A stretch of DNA of 64,000 nucleotides, taken from contig JAKSZU010000016.1 of NCBI GenBank assembly GCA_026018925.1, forward strand, positions 80,238,059-80,302,058. The letters run 5' to 3'. The position numbers and the translations under genes are program-made. Shown here piece by piece: positions 10,950-21,489 of the stretch (position 1 is the stretch's first letter; every line of letters starts with the position of its first letter). This DNA comes from Tupaia tana (lineage: Eukaryota > Chordata > Mammalia > Scandentia > Tupaiidae). The notes under the pieces are model-generated. The model did not search any database and was not told the DNA's origin. It saw only the letters and a program-made list of their open reading frames with translations.

Positions 10950-11955
10950 CCCAGTCCCTCTGAACGCCCCCCTGCCTTCTCCAGGCATCCAGGCCCCCTT
11001 AGGGTGCAGGGGCGACCCCCAGTCCGGCCTCCGAGGTCCCCTGGGGTAGGTTTACGTACCGCGTCCCATTCAGGCTCTGCAAACGCAGACGCATCCTTCC
11101 ATCGCGGCTTTGGGTTTCCCGGATTCCTTCCGCGGCCAAGTCCCTATTCGAATCAGCAACCCAGGAGGCGCACACGCCGCCACCCTCTCTGCGCTAGCGT
11201 CGGACCGCGGCTGACGGCGGCTCCTCTGCCACAGGCAGCCCAAAATGTCAATTTGCACACTCCTCCCCCCTGTCGCCCGCCCCCGTCCCCGTCCCCGTGC
11301 CACCCCCTCCCGCGGAGTCAGTGGGCTTCAGGAAGCCTCTGCAGACGCCGCCCGCTCCTGCTCCACTCCCTCCTCTTTCTCTCCTTCCCTGACAGTGTTT
11401 TAGAGCCTTGCCGGCTCGCCTTACCTGAAGGGCATCTCCCACGACTGCAATTAGCTGCCAAGATTTCATTGTCGGCTGCAAAGTGCCTCCTATTTCCTCA
11501 CGGAGAGAGCACAAGACGGGAGAAGTCCGAGGCACCAGCGAACGGCACCCACGTGCTAGCAATGTAAATGACTCCGAGCCTCCGCCGTGCGCGCCGCGCC
11601 TTCGCCGGCCGCTGCCAGGCGCCGCCGCCCGCAGGTGCAGCGCGGCCGAGCGCGCGGGCGCGAGAGCGAGCAGCCCGAGCGAGTAGGCAATCAACCGCCC
11701 GAACACAAAGGGCGGCCGCCGCGGGGCCGCGCCGAGGCCGGCCTCCGGGCTGCCTGGGCTTCCCGGTCCGCGCCAACACGCTCGCCCAATTCGACGCCCA
11801 ATGTTGTTGCAAAGTCTTGCAGCTTGGGGAAGGCGGGGAGGGCCGAGGTTGCGCGGGTCCCGCCCCCAGGCTGCCCCGAGCTCTGGCCCAGCCCGGAGCA
11901 GGCGGCGGTATCTCGCCGCTCGCCCTCTCTCCCTACCGCACGTGTCCCTTCGCTT
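10950..11955. promoter_or_regulatory. CpG island, probable promoter
   Basis: This is the only CpG island in the window. It is GC-rich with very frequent CpG from about 11,010 to 11,930, including runs such as gcgcggccgagcgcgcgggc near 11,640-11,660. Two plus-strand CCAAT motifs lie at about 11,787 and 11,801. A minus-strand TATA-like tatttaa lies near 11,970. Together with the splice donor at 11,424/11,425, this suggests a promoter firing at least on the minus strand. Bidirectional or non-coding transcription is possible. Confidence 0.8.
11425..11955 (-). other. Candidate first exon with splice donor (unnamed transcript)
   Basis: On the minus strand, CTTCAG|GTAAGG at 11,430-11,419 is a strong splice donor immediately inside the CpG island. 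An ATG at 11,469-11,467 opens 15 codons, MKSWQLIAVVGDALQ, that reach the donor in phase 0. The frame is also open far upstream, so the ATG may not be the true start, and the exon may be non-coding. I do not recognise the peptide. The 5' edge given is only the island edge. The next exon is not evident at lower coordinates in this window. Confidence 0.3.
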
Positions 11956-13946
11956 GTTCTTCCAAGCATTAAATATGTACCACATGACAGAATAGGGCAC
12001 CTTGCACGGTCCCCTGAGTCCGCACTTGACAACCAATTTTAACTCGGGAGCAATGAAATGTCTGAAGGCAGGATATAAGCACTTCCAATTACTTACGCTA
12101 CTCCTGCATTATTCAAAACGTCCACGGGACAGTATTTATGACTCCAATATGCTACTTCTTCACGCAGAAATACTAGGAAAAGATGGGAAACCCGTCCCCG
12201 CGCTCCCACCCCCAGCCTGCTCCTAAGCTTTCTTCACTGTTTCCTCCAAGAAGCAAGTGCTCTTCATTAAGAGTTACAGCTTCTTCGGGATCTCCAGTCT
12301 CTGTTCACCCCCTGTTCTAATGAGAACCGTCCAGGCCTGAGCCTGCTCCAGGGAGGAGATTATCTGCTCTCTCCTCTTGAAGTTTAGAGATCACCTTTTT
12401 AATGCATTTACCTTGAGTAATAGTGGGATCAAAGTAAACGTCCTAGTTCCCCCCCCCCCCAAAGTCCTCATACATCTGATTCATTTTGTTTCGTTTTGTC
12501 TTAAATTCAATAGGATGAATTACACAGGTTCAACCAATCTTCAATGTAAGTGCTGTTTTTAGCAGGGCCCCAACACTTGATTGGCTGGAGAACTGAGTAG
12601 TTGGGAGGTAGTAAAAGAAGTGTTTTTCTTGTCTTCCCAGACAGAACTGCAAGCTATATACACTTAGAGGGCCTTGCTTCTTCAGGCACTTAACAGTTAA
12701 TGAGAAGGATCACAACATGGAAATAAATTCGTGTGTGTGTGTGTGTGTGTGTGCACGCGTCTAGTATACGTATGTGTCTCTGGCCTGTATTTGATTAGCA
12801 GTGAAGTATTCATTGGCTTTCTGTGTCATCTCCTTCGATAGTTTATTTTAGTTTAAGGCCTTGTGCACAACTGATTAGGATTTTATATATTGGTAAGCAA
12901 ATTTAAAAATCCTAATAAATCTTTCAAACATTTATTTGCACATTTATTACAGTTCCACAGCTAGAGACAATATTTCCAGGATTTTTTGGAACGTGCCAAG
13001 CCCTTACATAACTACCATCCATCTTTGTCACGCCAGCAACCACATGAAGAGGACTTTTTTTTTTCTTTCTGTGAATTAAGTGTGTTTTTAATATGGCATT
13101 AACGTGTGTTTAACTTTTTCTGTATGGGGTTAAAAAAAGTTTACGTGTGCTGTTTCAGCCTGCCTTTCTTGGGGGCGGTGGCATTTGAAGGATGCTAAAC
13201 AAACTAGGTAAAACCCGATTTCTCAGGGACGACACAGCGCAGAATAACCTGCACTCCCTATTATTTTCAAATGTAACTTTCAGTGTTCCCTGGGATCACC
13301 CCCCAGACATGTTTTTCAACAGCGTCAAGTTAAACGGCAAGAAGATGTTTATACTTTTGCTTACCAGAACCCCGTACAATTACAGAGATTCCTAAATATA
13401 AAGTGTTATTCTTATCACGGCACAAACTGGCATTCTCAGGGGAATAATTTGATTCACAAATCAGTTCACAAAAGCAAGGTTATTGGAAGTGAAGCATGGT
13501 GGGGTGGCCGGGGGAGAGACAGCGGGCCCTAATTACAACCCCATTGTCCCTGTGTGCTCTAGTACATATGCCATTTAATCACAGAGTGTGACAACCTTGG
13601 CAGATGTTGCCAGACCTGGTTATGGATATAAATTGCTCTCCTCATGGGGACGTGGCACAGTAAAGAGTTAAAGCCGTGTCTGCACTCGCCCAAAGGGACA
13701 GAAAGGGCCACACTAGCATCTGTAGCTACAAGACAAGATGATGGAGACATGGGTTCTTCCTCCCTCTCCCTAAAAAAAGCAATGGCTCTGATCCCCTACA
13801 CCAAGAATGGCAGCACTGTCTCCTATGGGCAATGTAAATTGATAGCGTCACTCTGGAAGTCTATTTACCAGTTTTTACTGAAACGGGAAACATGCACATG
13901 CCAGAACCAAACAGTCCTGCTTCTAACATCTGCCCTTACAAATATA
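11956..13946. other. Unassigned sequence downstream of the CpG island
   Basis: Holds a (GT)n at 12,731-12,753, a run of about 12 C at 12,449-12,461, and AT-rich stretches with several AATTA/TTAAT motifs (12.04-12.16 and 12.85-12.97 kb) that look constrained. SINE-free, with no exon supported. Confidence 0.45.
12731..12753. repeat. (GT)n microsatellite
   Basis: An uninterrupted GT tract of about 23 bases, running into gcacgcgt, which extends the purine-pyrimidine alternation. Confidence 0.95.
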
Positions 13947-14239
13947 TACACAAGCAGGACCAGCAGTTGGCGTAATGGCCATGTCGCTGGACTCCTATTA
14001 GTCGACCGCAGTTCAAGTCCCAGACCCGGTGGCTTAAACTCACGCCGGGCGTGTGTGCGTGCGTGCCCAAGATCCCAAGAGGGGAATGAAGGAGAAGGGA
14101 TTGCGGCGTGGCCATCCCCCCTGGGGGGTGATTTCTCACTTTCTGTCTCTCTGTCTCTCTTTCTGGCGAGCACATGCGCCCTGTCGCAAAAACCTCTCCA
14201 AATAAATAAATAAATAAATAAATAAATAAATACACAAGC
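13947..14239 (+). mobile_element. SINE-A type 1, full length with TSD
   Basis: Target duplication tacacaagc at 13,947-13,955 and 14,231-14,239. The A box region is 'ttggcgtaatggcc', the B box 'gttcaagtcccaga', then the GC hairpin, the CT block and an (AAAT)n tail from about 14,199. Confidence 0.92.
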
Positions 14240-14327
14240 CACATTCAGGCCTATACCTGTACCACTACTTGTAATGGGGGTAAATACAAACAAAAATACC
14301 AATCTGGCATTAAAAAAAAAAAAAGTA

Positions 14328-14480
14328 TATCCCATGGTAGAATATTAGATAGCAGGGAAGAGAATCTACAGCAACACAGGTCAGGATACACATGGAAATC
14401 CAGGCGCACACACATTGCATGATACAACTATGTATACATCTATAGCTCCATAAAACAAAAACGCTAAAACAAAAGCCTAA
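14328..14480 (+). mobile_element. L1M-type LINE fragment
   Basis: The order of pieces ('ccatggtagaatattagata', 'ggatacacatggaaatcc', 'gcatgatacaactatgta') resembles the 3' end of ORF2 in old L1 elements. Heavily diverged. Confidence 0.4.
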
Positions 14481-14599
14481 GTTTTACGTGACTCATACTG
14501 TGGTACCACTTAGGAAAGAAAATGCACCAAGGAAATAAGATTGCAGATTTTCTGGGTTGTATATTTGTGGACAAAGAGAATACAGCCAAGAATAGTAGG

Positions 14600-15215
14600 C
14601 TGGCCAACTACAGTCGGAGGACCCAAATCACTATGGCCCACTAGCTAAAAATGGAGTGTGTGTGTGTATACATATATATGTATATATCTCAATTGCCAGT
14701 GGGCACGTGCCCACCAGAGAGAGACAGAGAGACACAGAGAGAGAGAGAGGTAAAAGGCACCCCGATGGGGCATGGTCACATTGCGATCCCTCTCCTCCAT
14801 CTCTCCATCTTGTTGGGATTTGGGCTGCACATACATGCACATGCGCTCAACATGTTTTTCCAGCCTCCAGGGCTGAGATTCAAACTGTGGTCAACCATGT
14901 GGGATTCAGTTCCCTTAACTACCCACTTATGAAGGTGGCCTAATTTTTATATTTTTTATGGTTTAAAAGATCAAACAAATAAAAATTTTTGTGAGCCGTG
15001 AAGAATGGAAATTCACATTTCGATGTCCATGAATGAGGTCTCGTTGAGACCCGATTATGCCCATTCATTTGCACACTGCCTGTGACGACTTTTGCTCTGT
15101 AAATGCGGAGTTGAGTAGTTGTGACAGAGACCAAATAGCCCAGAAAGCCTAAAATAGTCACTTTCTGGTCTTTTACAGAGAATGTGCACTGGTCCCTGGT
15201 CTAGAAAAATGAGCC
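14600..15215 (+). mobile_element. Old hAT-type DNA transposon, split by a SINE
   Basis: The left part (14,600-14,645) shows 'ggctggccaactacagtc' and 'atggcccact'. The right part (14,945-15,215) shows 'gagttgagtagttgtgacag', 'agcctaaaatagtcac' and 'ccctggtctagaaaa'. Both belong to a familiar placental hAT MITE with ends like ggggtcggcaaac. SINE-A interrupts it at about 14,650-14,940. Confidence 0.7.
14650..14940 (-). mobile_element. SINE-A, older lineage, nested in hAT element
   Basis: A tail of (TG)n/(TA)n, then 'gtgggcacgtgcccaccaga', a GA block, and a head complement with 'gagattcaaactgtgg'. It belongs to the older sublineage with 'ccagcctccagggctgag'. Confidence 0.78.
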
Positions 15216-15446
15216 CCAAGTACATAATACTGTTAGCTCTAAGGAGAGAGGGAAGAGACTGGTCTTGATGATGGAGGTTGGGAGCTCTTTTTGTCCTTTT
15301 AAGAGAATATTTGCATAATGGTTTTTATAGTTTTAAAAAAGGTAATATGTGTATACATATATAACTTGTTCAAGTATAAAGTGTGTATGCATGCAGGTGT
15401 ATAGACACATGCACTTCTCTTTTCAAAAGTTTGGATAGGAAGTGTT

Positions 15447-15449
<3 letters not shown>

Positions 15450-15483
<34 letters not shown>
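15450..15483. repeat. (AT)n microsatellite
   Basis: Uninterrupted alternating AT of about 34 bases. Confidence 0.95.
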
Positions 15484-15485
<2 letters not shown>

Positions 15486-16017
15486 CATTGTTTTAAGTAT
15501 AAAGGGTATGTACATATCCTTTTTTAAAAGTGTGTGTGTGTGTGTGTGTGTACATGTGTCATTCAAAATGAGTAGCTCTCGGTGGTGGAAATGTATTTCC
15601 TTCTTTGTTAGTCCTGTATTTCCCCATTTTCCAAACAGATATAAACAGAAGATAAGGGTGGGGGATCCTGGCTATGTGAATGTTGGCAAGCCACCATGCT
15701 GATATCCCTTTTCACACCCAGAAATGGGCTTTTCTCCTCAAATGGTGGATGATAAAACCTTCCAAAAGAAAACCATCAAGGTTTGGTTTATACTTACCTA
15801 CCATTTCTGGAAAACTCTAGCATCTAATTGCTTCTTCATAGGAAGAAGGAAAAAAGCTAAGCCTCAATGCACTAAAGATTTTTATAAAAATCAATCTTAT
15901 CCTTGAAGTAAAATGCGACATAGATTATCCTTTCTGCTACAAGTTATGGTAATGACCTATTGAGATATGCCTCACAATACAGTAATATTGCTTCTTTACC
16001 ATTTTGAAAATATTTTC

Positions 16018-16078
16018 CCATAGAAAAGCACAGAGCAAGCTCCATCTGGGGAAAAAAAAAAAAAAAAAAAAAAAAAAA
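16018..16078 (+). mobile_element. Possible 3' end of a 7SL-derived SINE with poly(A)
   Basis: The stretch 'acagagcaagctccatctgg' before an A run of about 29 resembles the 3' end of Alu-like elements. Only about 25 bases are informative, so a chance match cannot be excluded. Confidence 0.3.
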
Positions 16079-16579
16079 CAGAACAAAACAAAACCCACTA
16101 AATTACATAGCAACCACATTGGAACTTTGCAGGATTAGAACAGTGGGACCTCATGATTTTCTTTGTCCTGACACCTAATAATCCAGTTGCATTAAGAAAG
16201 GTGAGCTTAATGAAGCATATTGAGATGGGAGAGCCTGCGATTTATGGGGGACTTGTTGTGGTTATATTCCTAAATGGATCCCATTAGCTCTACATTGGAC
16301 GCTAGTAAATGACCACATTTCCTAATAGACAAAGACATGAATCACCTAGGCATGTTTTAAAAGCGTTTGCTACAGAATGGCTCACCTTCCATCTTTAAAC
16401 TAGGACCAGGTGAATGACCCTTCTTAATGAAGCTTAGCAGACTTTCTTTAAGCAAGACACAGAATTATTGCAACTGAACAACCCTTCTGCCTCATCACAA
16501 TTCGGCATGTTCACATGGCCTTGTCTTTCAGTTGGTACAGATCAAGCGCACCACCGAGAGGAATGACCCTAAGTAGCAT

Positions 16580-16808
16580 TACAACAAGCAAGTATTGTTT
16601 TCCGTGTTTTTTTGTAATTATAAAATCAATGAGTATTTACTGTGGGAAATTTAGAAAATTTAGAAAAGCACAGGAAAAAAACTTACTCGTTATTTTACCC
16701 CCTCAAAAGAACCACATGTAATATTCTATTGCAAATTCATTTACTTTAGATGTTTTTCATTGCATATATAATTCATAAAGCACAAGCATACAATGAGATT
16801 TTGCCAGA
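16580..16808 (-). mobile_element. Ancient LINE 3' portion, left part
   Basis: The antisense text 'ggaaatttagaaaatttaga' followed by 'gaaccacatgtaatattc' resembles the same old LINE seen at 540-1130. The element appears to continue at 17,330-17,440, after two insertions. Confidence 0.4.
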
Positions 16809-17075
16809 TAGGGCCAGCAGATGGCATGGAGTTTAAGGCAGTTGGGTTCCACATGGCTGACCATGCAATTCAAGTCCCAGATCCAGCGGTGGGTACAGTA
16901 AAACTTGCCAGGTGCGGATGTGTGCATGGCCAAAATCCCAAAAAGAGAGATCAAAGAGAAGGCATTGTGGCATGGTCATCCCTGGGGTTGGGGGCAATTC
17001 CAGCTTTCCCTCTCTCCCTCTCTCTCTCTGGCAAGTGCGCATGCCCTATAAGCAAAAACTGAGGGTTAAAAAAAG
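16809..17075 (+). mobile_element. SINE-A type 2
   Basis: Head 'agggccagcagatggcatgg', B-box-like 'attcaagtcccagatc', a mid block with 'ggcatggtcatccctggggt', a CT block and the end 'ccctataagcaaaaact'. Diverged from type 1. Confidence 0.85.
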
Positions 17076-17126
17076 AAGAAAGGTATCTCAACATATAAAC
17101 TGCTTTAACTCTCTTGTGCTTTGCAA

Positions 17127-17257
17127 TATGAGGGAGCTTCCAAAAGTTCATTAAAAATACCTATCATGAAAAAACTAGGCATAGGTGTCAAAACATTTTT
17201 GCACCAAAATAATCTCTTTAATTCATTTTTCCACAAACATTTTGAAGTCCCCTTATA
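17127..17257. mobile_element. Mariner-like MITE, family 1
   Basis: Left end 'gagggagcttccaaaagttc', middle 'gcaccaaaataatctcttta' and right end 'cattttgaagtccccttata'. It lies within the old LINE interrupted by the neighbouring SINE-A. Confidence 0.7.
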
Positions 17258-17285
17258 TATCATGTACATTTTTATTATAACATAT

Positions 17286-17287
<2 letters not shown>

Positions 17288-17317
<30 letters not shown>
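17288..17317. repeat. (GT)n microsatellite
   Basis: A pure GT tract of about 30 bases. Confidence 0.95.
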
Positions 17318-17321
<4 letters not shown>

Positions 17322-17329
17322 CATCAGTT

Positions 17330-17440
17330 TTGGTATTCCACTCTAATGATAGCAGTTCTTTTTTTCTTTTTACCCCACGTTAAATAACACTGCAATGAAC
17401 ACCCTTGTCCATGTCATGGCTTGTCTCTGCTCGTTAACTC
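17330..17440 (-). mobile_element. Ancient LINE 3' portion, right part
   Basis: The antisense text 'taacactgcaatgaacaccc' is a familiar block of old L1-type 3' ends and fits a continuation of 16,580-16,808. Confidence 0.4.
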
Positions 17441-18593
17441 AGGGCAAACAGTGTTAAGTGAGACAGGTGAGTAAGAAACCGGATGGTATTTAGACACGGG
17501 AACCATAATGCTGAAATGTTACACTAACTTGTATTCCCAGAAGCTGCAGAAAGAACCTATCTCGCCCCAGGTGCAGACTTTGGCCAACTGTCTCCCTGGC
17601 AGCCTTCTCTTTTCCGTCCACCTTGTCCATTGGGGCCACCAGAGTAGTACGTGATAAATTAGCACAGAAGAGCTCAAACACAGAAAACAAAGGTGGTAAT
17701 GGGAGCGATTTAAATCTAAGCTTATTTAACCTAAGTGGCTAGTGGCTGCCCATTTTGTCTTAATTGCCTTTTAAACTAAAATCAATGTTAAATTACCTGA
17801 ACAACAGCTTCTGCACAATTTCTAGCTGAAAATTCTTTAAGTGCCTCCTCAAAAGCCTTTGGCTCTCATTTGACCGATTGACAGGAGAGGCATCTCCTTC
17901 ACTGTGCTATGGCTCTGGACAGAGGCATATGGTTACAGGGTCCTGAGGTCAGCAGAGAGGCCACAGGCAGGGGGGCACCACCGTGTGATGCTGGAACTTC
18001 ACTTGGGAATGCCCCATCCTGAGTCCACCCCATGCCAGGTGCGCCCTGAGGCCCTGGCTGGCTGGCAGGCTAGGGCCTAGGGGTAGCAGTCCAGTGAGAC
18101 CAGTCAAGGGTACCCCCTAATGCCTCCCTCTCACTAAATAAATACATAAAAACTTTAAAGGGTCTTGAAAACAGATGCCGTGTCAGCTCTGGGATCAGGG
18201 GCTCCTTGACATGAAGATATGATTAAAGTGCTCAAGATTCCATCTGGATCCTGAAAAGTGGATAGCAGCACTGTCAGGTCCCTGCCCTCTCCTTCTTCTC
18301 CGCCTCCTTCCCTCCCCCTCCTTCCCTCTCTTTCTTCCTGCTTTCCTTTCCTTTTTCTTCTCTCTCATCAAAGACTGAATATACACATGGACAAGGGCCA
18401 GATCATATACATGAAGAGAACTCCAACACTCCGCTGGCAGCAACCCACTCACTGTCTGCAGTAGCCAGCCCACGAAACCAGCCTGCTGTCTACAGGAAGT
18501 CCGAGCACTTTTAGTACCTGGTCCAGGAAGACGAACAAAAATCCCAGTAATGACCATGATTTGACTAATAACCAAAACCCTCTCCAACTTTTA
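17441..18593. other. Unassigned sequence; 17.70-17.88 kb may be constrained
   Basis: 17,700-17,880 is AT-rich with several TTAAT/ATTTAAA-type motifs and few signs of decay. 17,940-18,170 may be a decayed SINE, since it ends with an AAATAAATAC tail. 18,285-18,365 is pyrimidine-rich. Confidence 0.4.
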
Positions 18594-18844
18594 TTTTTTT
18601 CGAGAGTTTTTGTTCTTGTTTGGGTTGTTTTTGTTTTTGTTTTGCTATAGGGCACGTGCACTTGCCAGAAAGACAGGGGGAATGGCCATGCTGCAGTCCC
18701 CTCTCTTCCAGTCTTCTCTCAGGATTTTGGGCATGCATGCACATGTGCCTGGTGTGAGTTTCCAGCCACCAGATCCAGGACTTAAACTGCTGTTGACTAT
18801 GTGGGAGTCCAGCAACGTAACAATTACACCATCTGCTGGTCCCC
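18594..18844 (-). mobile_element. SINE-A, CT block shortened
   Basis: A T/G-rich tail complement, 'ctatagggcacgtgcacttg', a short 'aaagacagggggaatggcc' where the CT block and hairpin are normally longer, and a head ending 'atctgctggtcccc'. Confidence 0.82.
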
Positions 18845-19788
18845 AGGCTCTCTTAATTTTTTTCCACACGTTCAACTTAGAAGCAACCAGAGAAAGGCAA
18901 ATCCGTACTCCTAACCGATCACATAGGGTGCCCTCTTCCAGTTAGAGCCCAGCACCTGCCCACTGCCTCTCATCAGGACATACCTGAAGCCTTCCCTTTC
19001 TTGTGTTATAATGTCTTCCTGCTCTTGACCCTCTACCAAAATGTGATGGTGGCTGACTCACTTGTTAGGGCAAACTCAAATAAACAACCTCTGTTCTTGG
19101 CTGGTCTTTGTTTCTTTCTGGAATTATTATTTATCTCAGTACCATATTAGGTGAGCAAGATAGACAAAACCATATGCCTTGTGGAGCTTACATTCTAGTG
19201 AGGAAGACAGACAAAAAAAAACAAGGAAATGACAGAAGTTTGTAGCTGCTGTGTGGGAAATATGCCTTGTGATGAGATGGGAAAAGAATAAGGATGGATG
19301 CCTTAGATAAAATTCTGGGGTTGTTCACATTTATTATCATGCAGATCTGTTTCCTAGTTTTGTTTAACTCAAAGAGTTACTAAGCACATACCTTCTAACA
19401 TGCACTGCAGAGCTACCAAAATGAGGGAGACATGCACCGTGCCCACGGCAAGCCTCAGAGGGTGAGACTTGCTCACTAACGGCTGGAAAACAAAATAGAA
19501 AAGCAAGTAGAAAGAAGATACAGGTAGGAGTCTGAAAACTGAGATGGGAAGGAACTTTTACTGCCAGGTATTAGAGGGTGTCCTGGGTCCCCAAGCAGAA
19601 TACTGGGGCAGACTGAGAGGGGTCCATAGGTTATCACTGGTAATTCTGTACATCACACCAGCAGACATTGTAAAGGTGGAAGATATTTGCTTCAAGCTTT
19701 CCCTAAATGTTCCTGCTATCTTCATTAGAACAATTTAAATTTCAGAAATAGAAAATCAGACCAAAAAATTTTAAAAGAGATTGCTGTC
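18845..19788. other. Unassigned sequence with an L2/MIR-like fragment
   Basis: 19,139-19,245 ('ttgtggagcttacattctag', 'gaggaagacagacaa') resembles an antisense L2-type block. 18,960-19,110 ends in AATAAA-like sequence and could be a decayed LTR. Neither is firm. Confidence 0.4.
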
Positions 19789-20046
19789 CAGCCATGATGG
19801 TACAAAGGCGACGCAATGCTTTGCACTGCCGAAGCCACATGTGAAGTCCTGGGTTTGCATCCTGAGGCCTCCCTGCAGACACTGGGTACCTGCACATGTG
19901 CCTGGCTGAAGCTGGGCTGAGTCACAGGATGAAGACCCTACTTAGAATACTTGTTCCTCTCTCTCTCTCACTCTCTCTGTGTCTGTCTCTCACACACATG
20001 GACTAAATACATTAAAAATCTGGAAAGAAAGAAAGAAAGAAAGAGA
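19789..20046 (+). mobile_element. SINE-B
   Basis: Head 'atgatggtacaaaggcgacg', then 'caatgctttgcactgc', a B-box-like 'gggtttgcatcctgag', a body with 'gcacatgtgcctggctgaag', a CT block and a (GAAA)n tail. This family is unlike SINE-A in both head and body. Confidence 0.7.
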
Positions 20047-20250
20047 AGACCAGATGGTGGTGCAGCAGTAACCCAACTGGACTCCCGTGAAGAAGGTCTT
20101 GGGTTGCTATGCCAGTATCTCCTTGAGCGCACAGAATGTGTGTGCATGCGTGTCCAGGATCCAGGACAGCTGAAGCTGGGGATCAGCTGGGGACAGGGAC
20201 CTTACTAAAGGTCGATTTCTCTTTCTCTCAAGAGCAAATGAAAAAACTTT
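20047..20250 (+). mobile_element. SINE-B, inserted in the tail of the previous copy
   Basis: Begins gaccagatggtggtgcagca directly after the (GAAA)n tail, then 'taacccaactggactccc', 'cagctgaagctggggatcag' and a short CT block. Head to tail with the preceding copy. Confidence 0.72.
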
Positions 20251-20725
20251 ACAAGGGAGAGTTACTGAGGACTCATTACTGATGACTTGTTGCCCAAACC
20301 CCCTCAGCCCTCCAGTGTTAGACGTATACAACCTCACGGGGGACACGAGGCTATGGAACAGAATCCTAATAACCATGACGTGATTGGGTCTGAGCCAGGC
20401 ACAGGACATGGTAGTCATTTCACATGCTTGAGAGTGTCCTTTAATTACAGCGTAGAAGATGGAAAGGCTGCTGACGCTCCAGGCTGTGGAGTGGAGTTCA
20501 ACGAACATCTCCACCATATTCATCTCTGATATGCCATTCCTTTCCTCTATCCCTGCAGGGTTCCTTAGAGAGAGCGCTGCCCTCACAGCCCCACCCCAGC
20601 CAGTGCCCTGTCCGGAGACCAGGGTCAGACACGAAGCTCTACAGGGAAAGAGAGTGGAGAATTCCAAGAGCTGGACTTGGATGACCAGGTGGATTTCTCG
20701 ATAGAGCCGACGGCTGGTCAAGAGG
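20251..20725. other. Unassigned sequence
   Basis: A GC-moderate stretch with long overlapping open frames on both strands and no family similarity. An acceptor-like pyrimidine tract with cctgcag lies at about 20,545-20,560 but has no partner. Confidence 0.4.
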
Positions 20726-20771
20726 AACAGGCTATAGAGAGGTGGTGGGAGGTGCCAGTGAAAAATCTCTC

Positions 20772-20820
<49 letters not shown>
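20726..20820 (+). mobile_element. Severely 5'-truncated SINE-A with 48-nt poly(A)
   Basis: The conserved SINE-A end 'aaaaatctctcc' precedes an uninterrupted A run at 20,773-20,820. A weak duplication, gaacag, at 20,726 and 20,821 may mark the target. The pure, long tail suggests a young insertion. Confidence 0.5.
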
Positions 20821-20824
<4 letters not shown>

Positions 20825-21489
20825 AGCATGAAGGGAGACATGGGAACAAGCAGAAACAAGATTCCGGCCCCAGGGAAAGCCAGAGATGGGGAAAGTTGCT
20901 GACTTGGCCATGGGAAGCTTTCTTCCTTAGTTCCACATTCTGTCCTTTCTGATCTGCTTCTGAGGCAGGCCGACTTCCTGTGCGGTCCCAATCCCACTCT
21001 GCATCCCTGCTGGAACCTCTCAACACAGCTGGGATGGCACAGGACACAGCCAGCCTACAAAAGAGTCCCCAGATTTCTCCGCCTTGCAGTAAAGCAAGAC
21101 ACCCTAATGCTGAGGTGAATAAACCTCTTCCCTGGGGCTCCAGATCTTTCTGAGGCATAGCTCCCTGGCCTGCCTGTCAGAAATGCATGGGAATACCGCG
21201 TGCTAACAGAAATCCAAATTCTCTCACACTGGGAGTTTTGCTTCTTTCATTGATGACTTTTTTTTTTTCTCAAATGTAAGCAGAAGTATGTCTTCCTATC
21301 TAAGAATGTTACAAACACAGAACAGATTCATTCTTTTAACATTATGAGATGAATGCTCACTCTATTCCAGAGCCCTTGTTAGGCTTGAAGAAACAAAGTG
21401 GAATACATCTACTGGGGAAAGGAAATAGCAAGTGAGGACTGTGCTATAAACTGGTCGTATAACTGCTGTACTAAGTGACGTAATTATAA
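20821..21489. other. Unassigned sequence
   Basis: No repeat recognised except a possible L2/MIR-like fragment near 21,350-21,430. No gene seen. Confidence 0.45.

Larger units (their letters stand above)
15216..16579. other. Unassigned AT-rich sequence with microsatellites
   Basis: Contains (AT)n at 15,450-15,483, (TG)n at about 15,530-15,552 and a poly(A) run at 16,049-16,078. No exon was identified. Confidence 0.5.

Noticed and set aside
11248-12036. 262-codon minus-strand open frame across the CpG island
   Set aside because: Long frames without stops are expected in GC-rich DNA. It runs through a strong splice donor, and its composition is low-complexity Arg/Gly/Ala. Only the short segment before the donor is kept as a tentative exon.
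16018-16078. Poly(A) run as the end of a processed pseudogene
   Set aside because: No target duplication or gene-like body was seen. The short 7SL-like match is a better though weak explanation.
18960-19115. Possible LTR 3' end near an AATAAA-like motif
   Set aside because: Too short and no matching 5' part, so not annotated as an element.
20107-20997. 296-codon minus-strand open frame
   Set aside because: It passes through a poly(A) tail (read as poly-Phe) and a SINE-B, so it is a chance frame.
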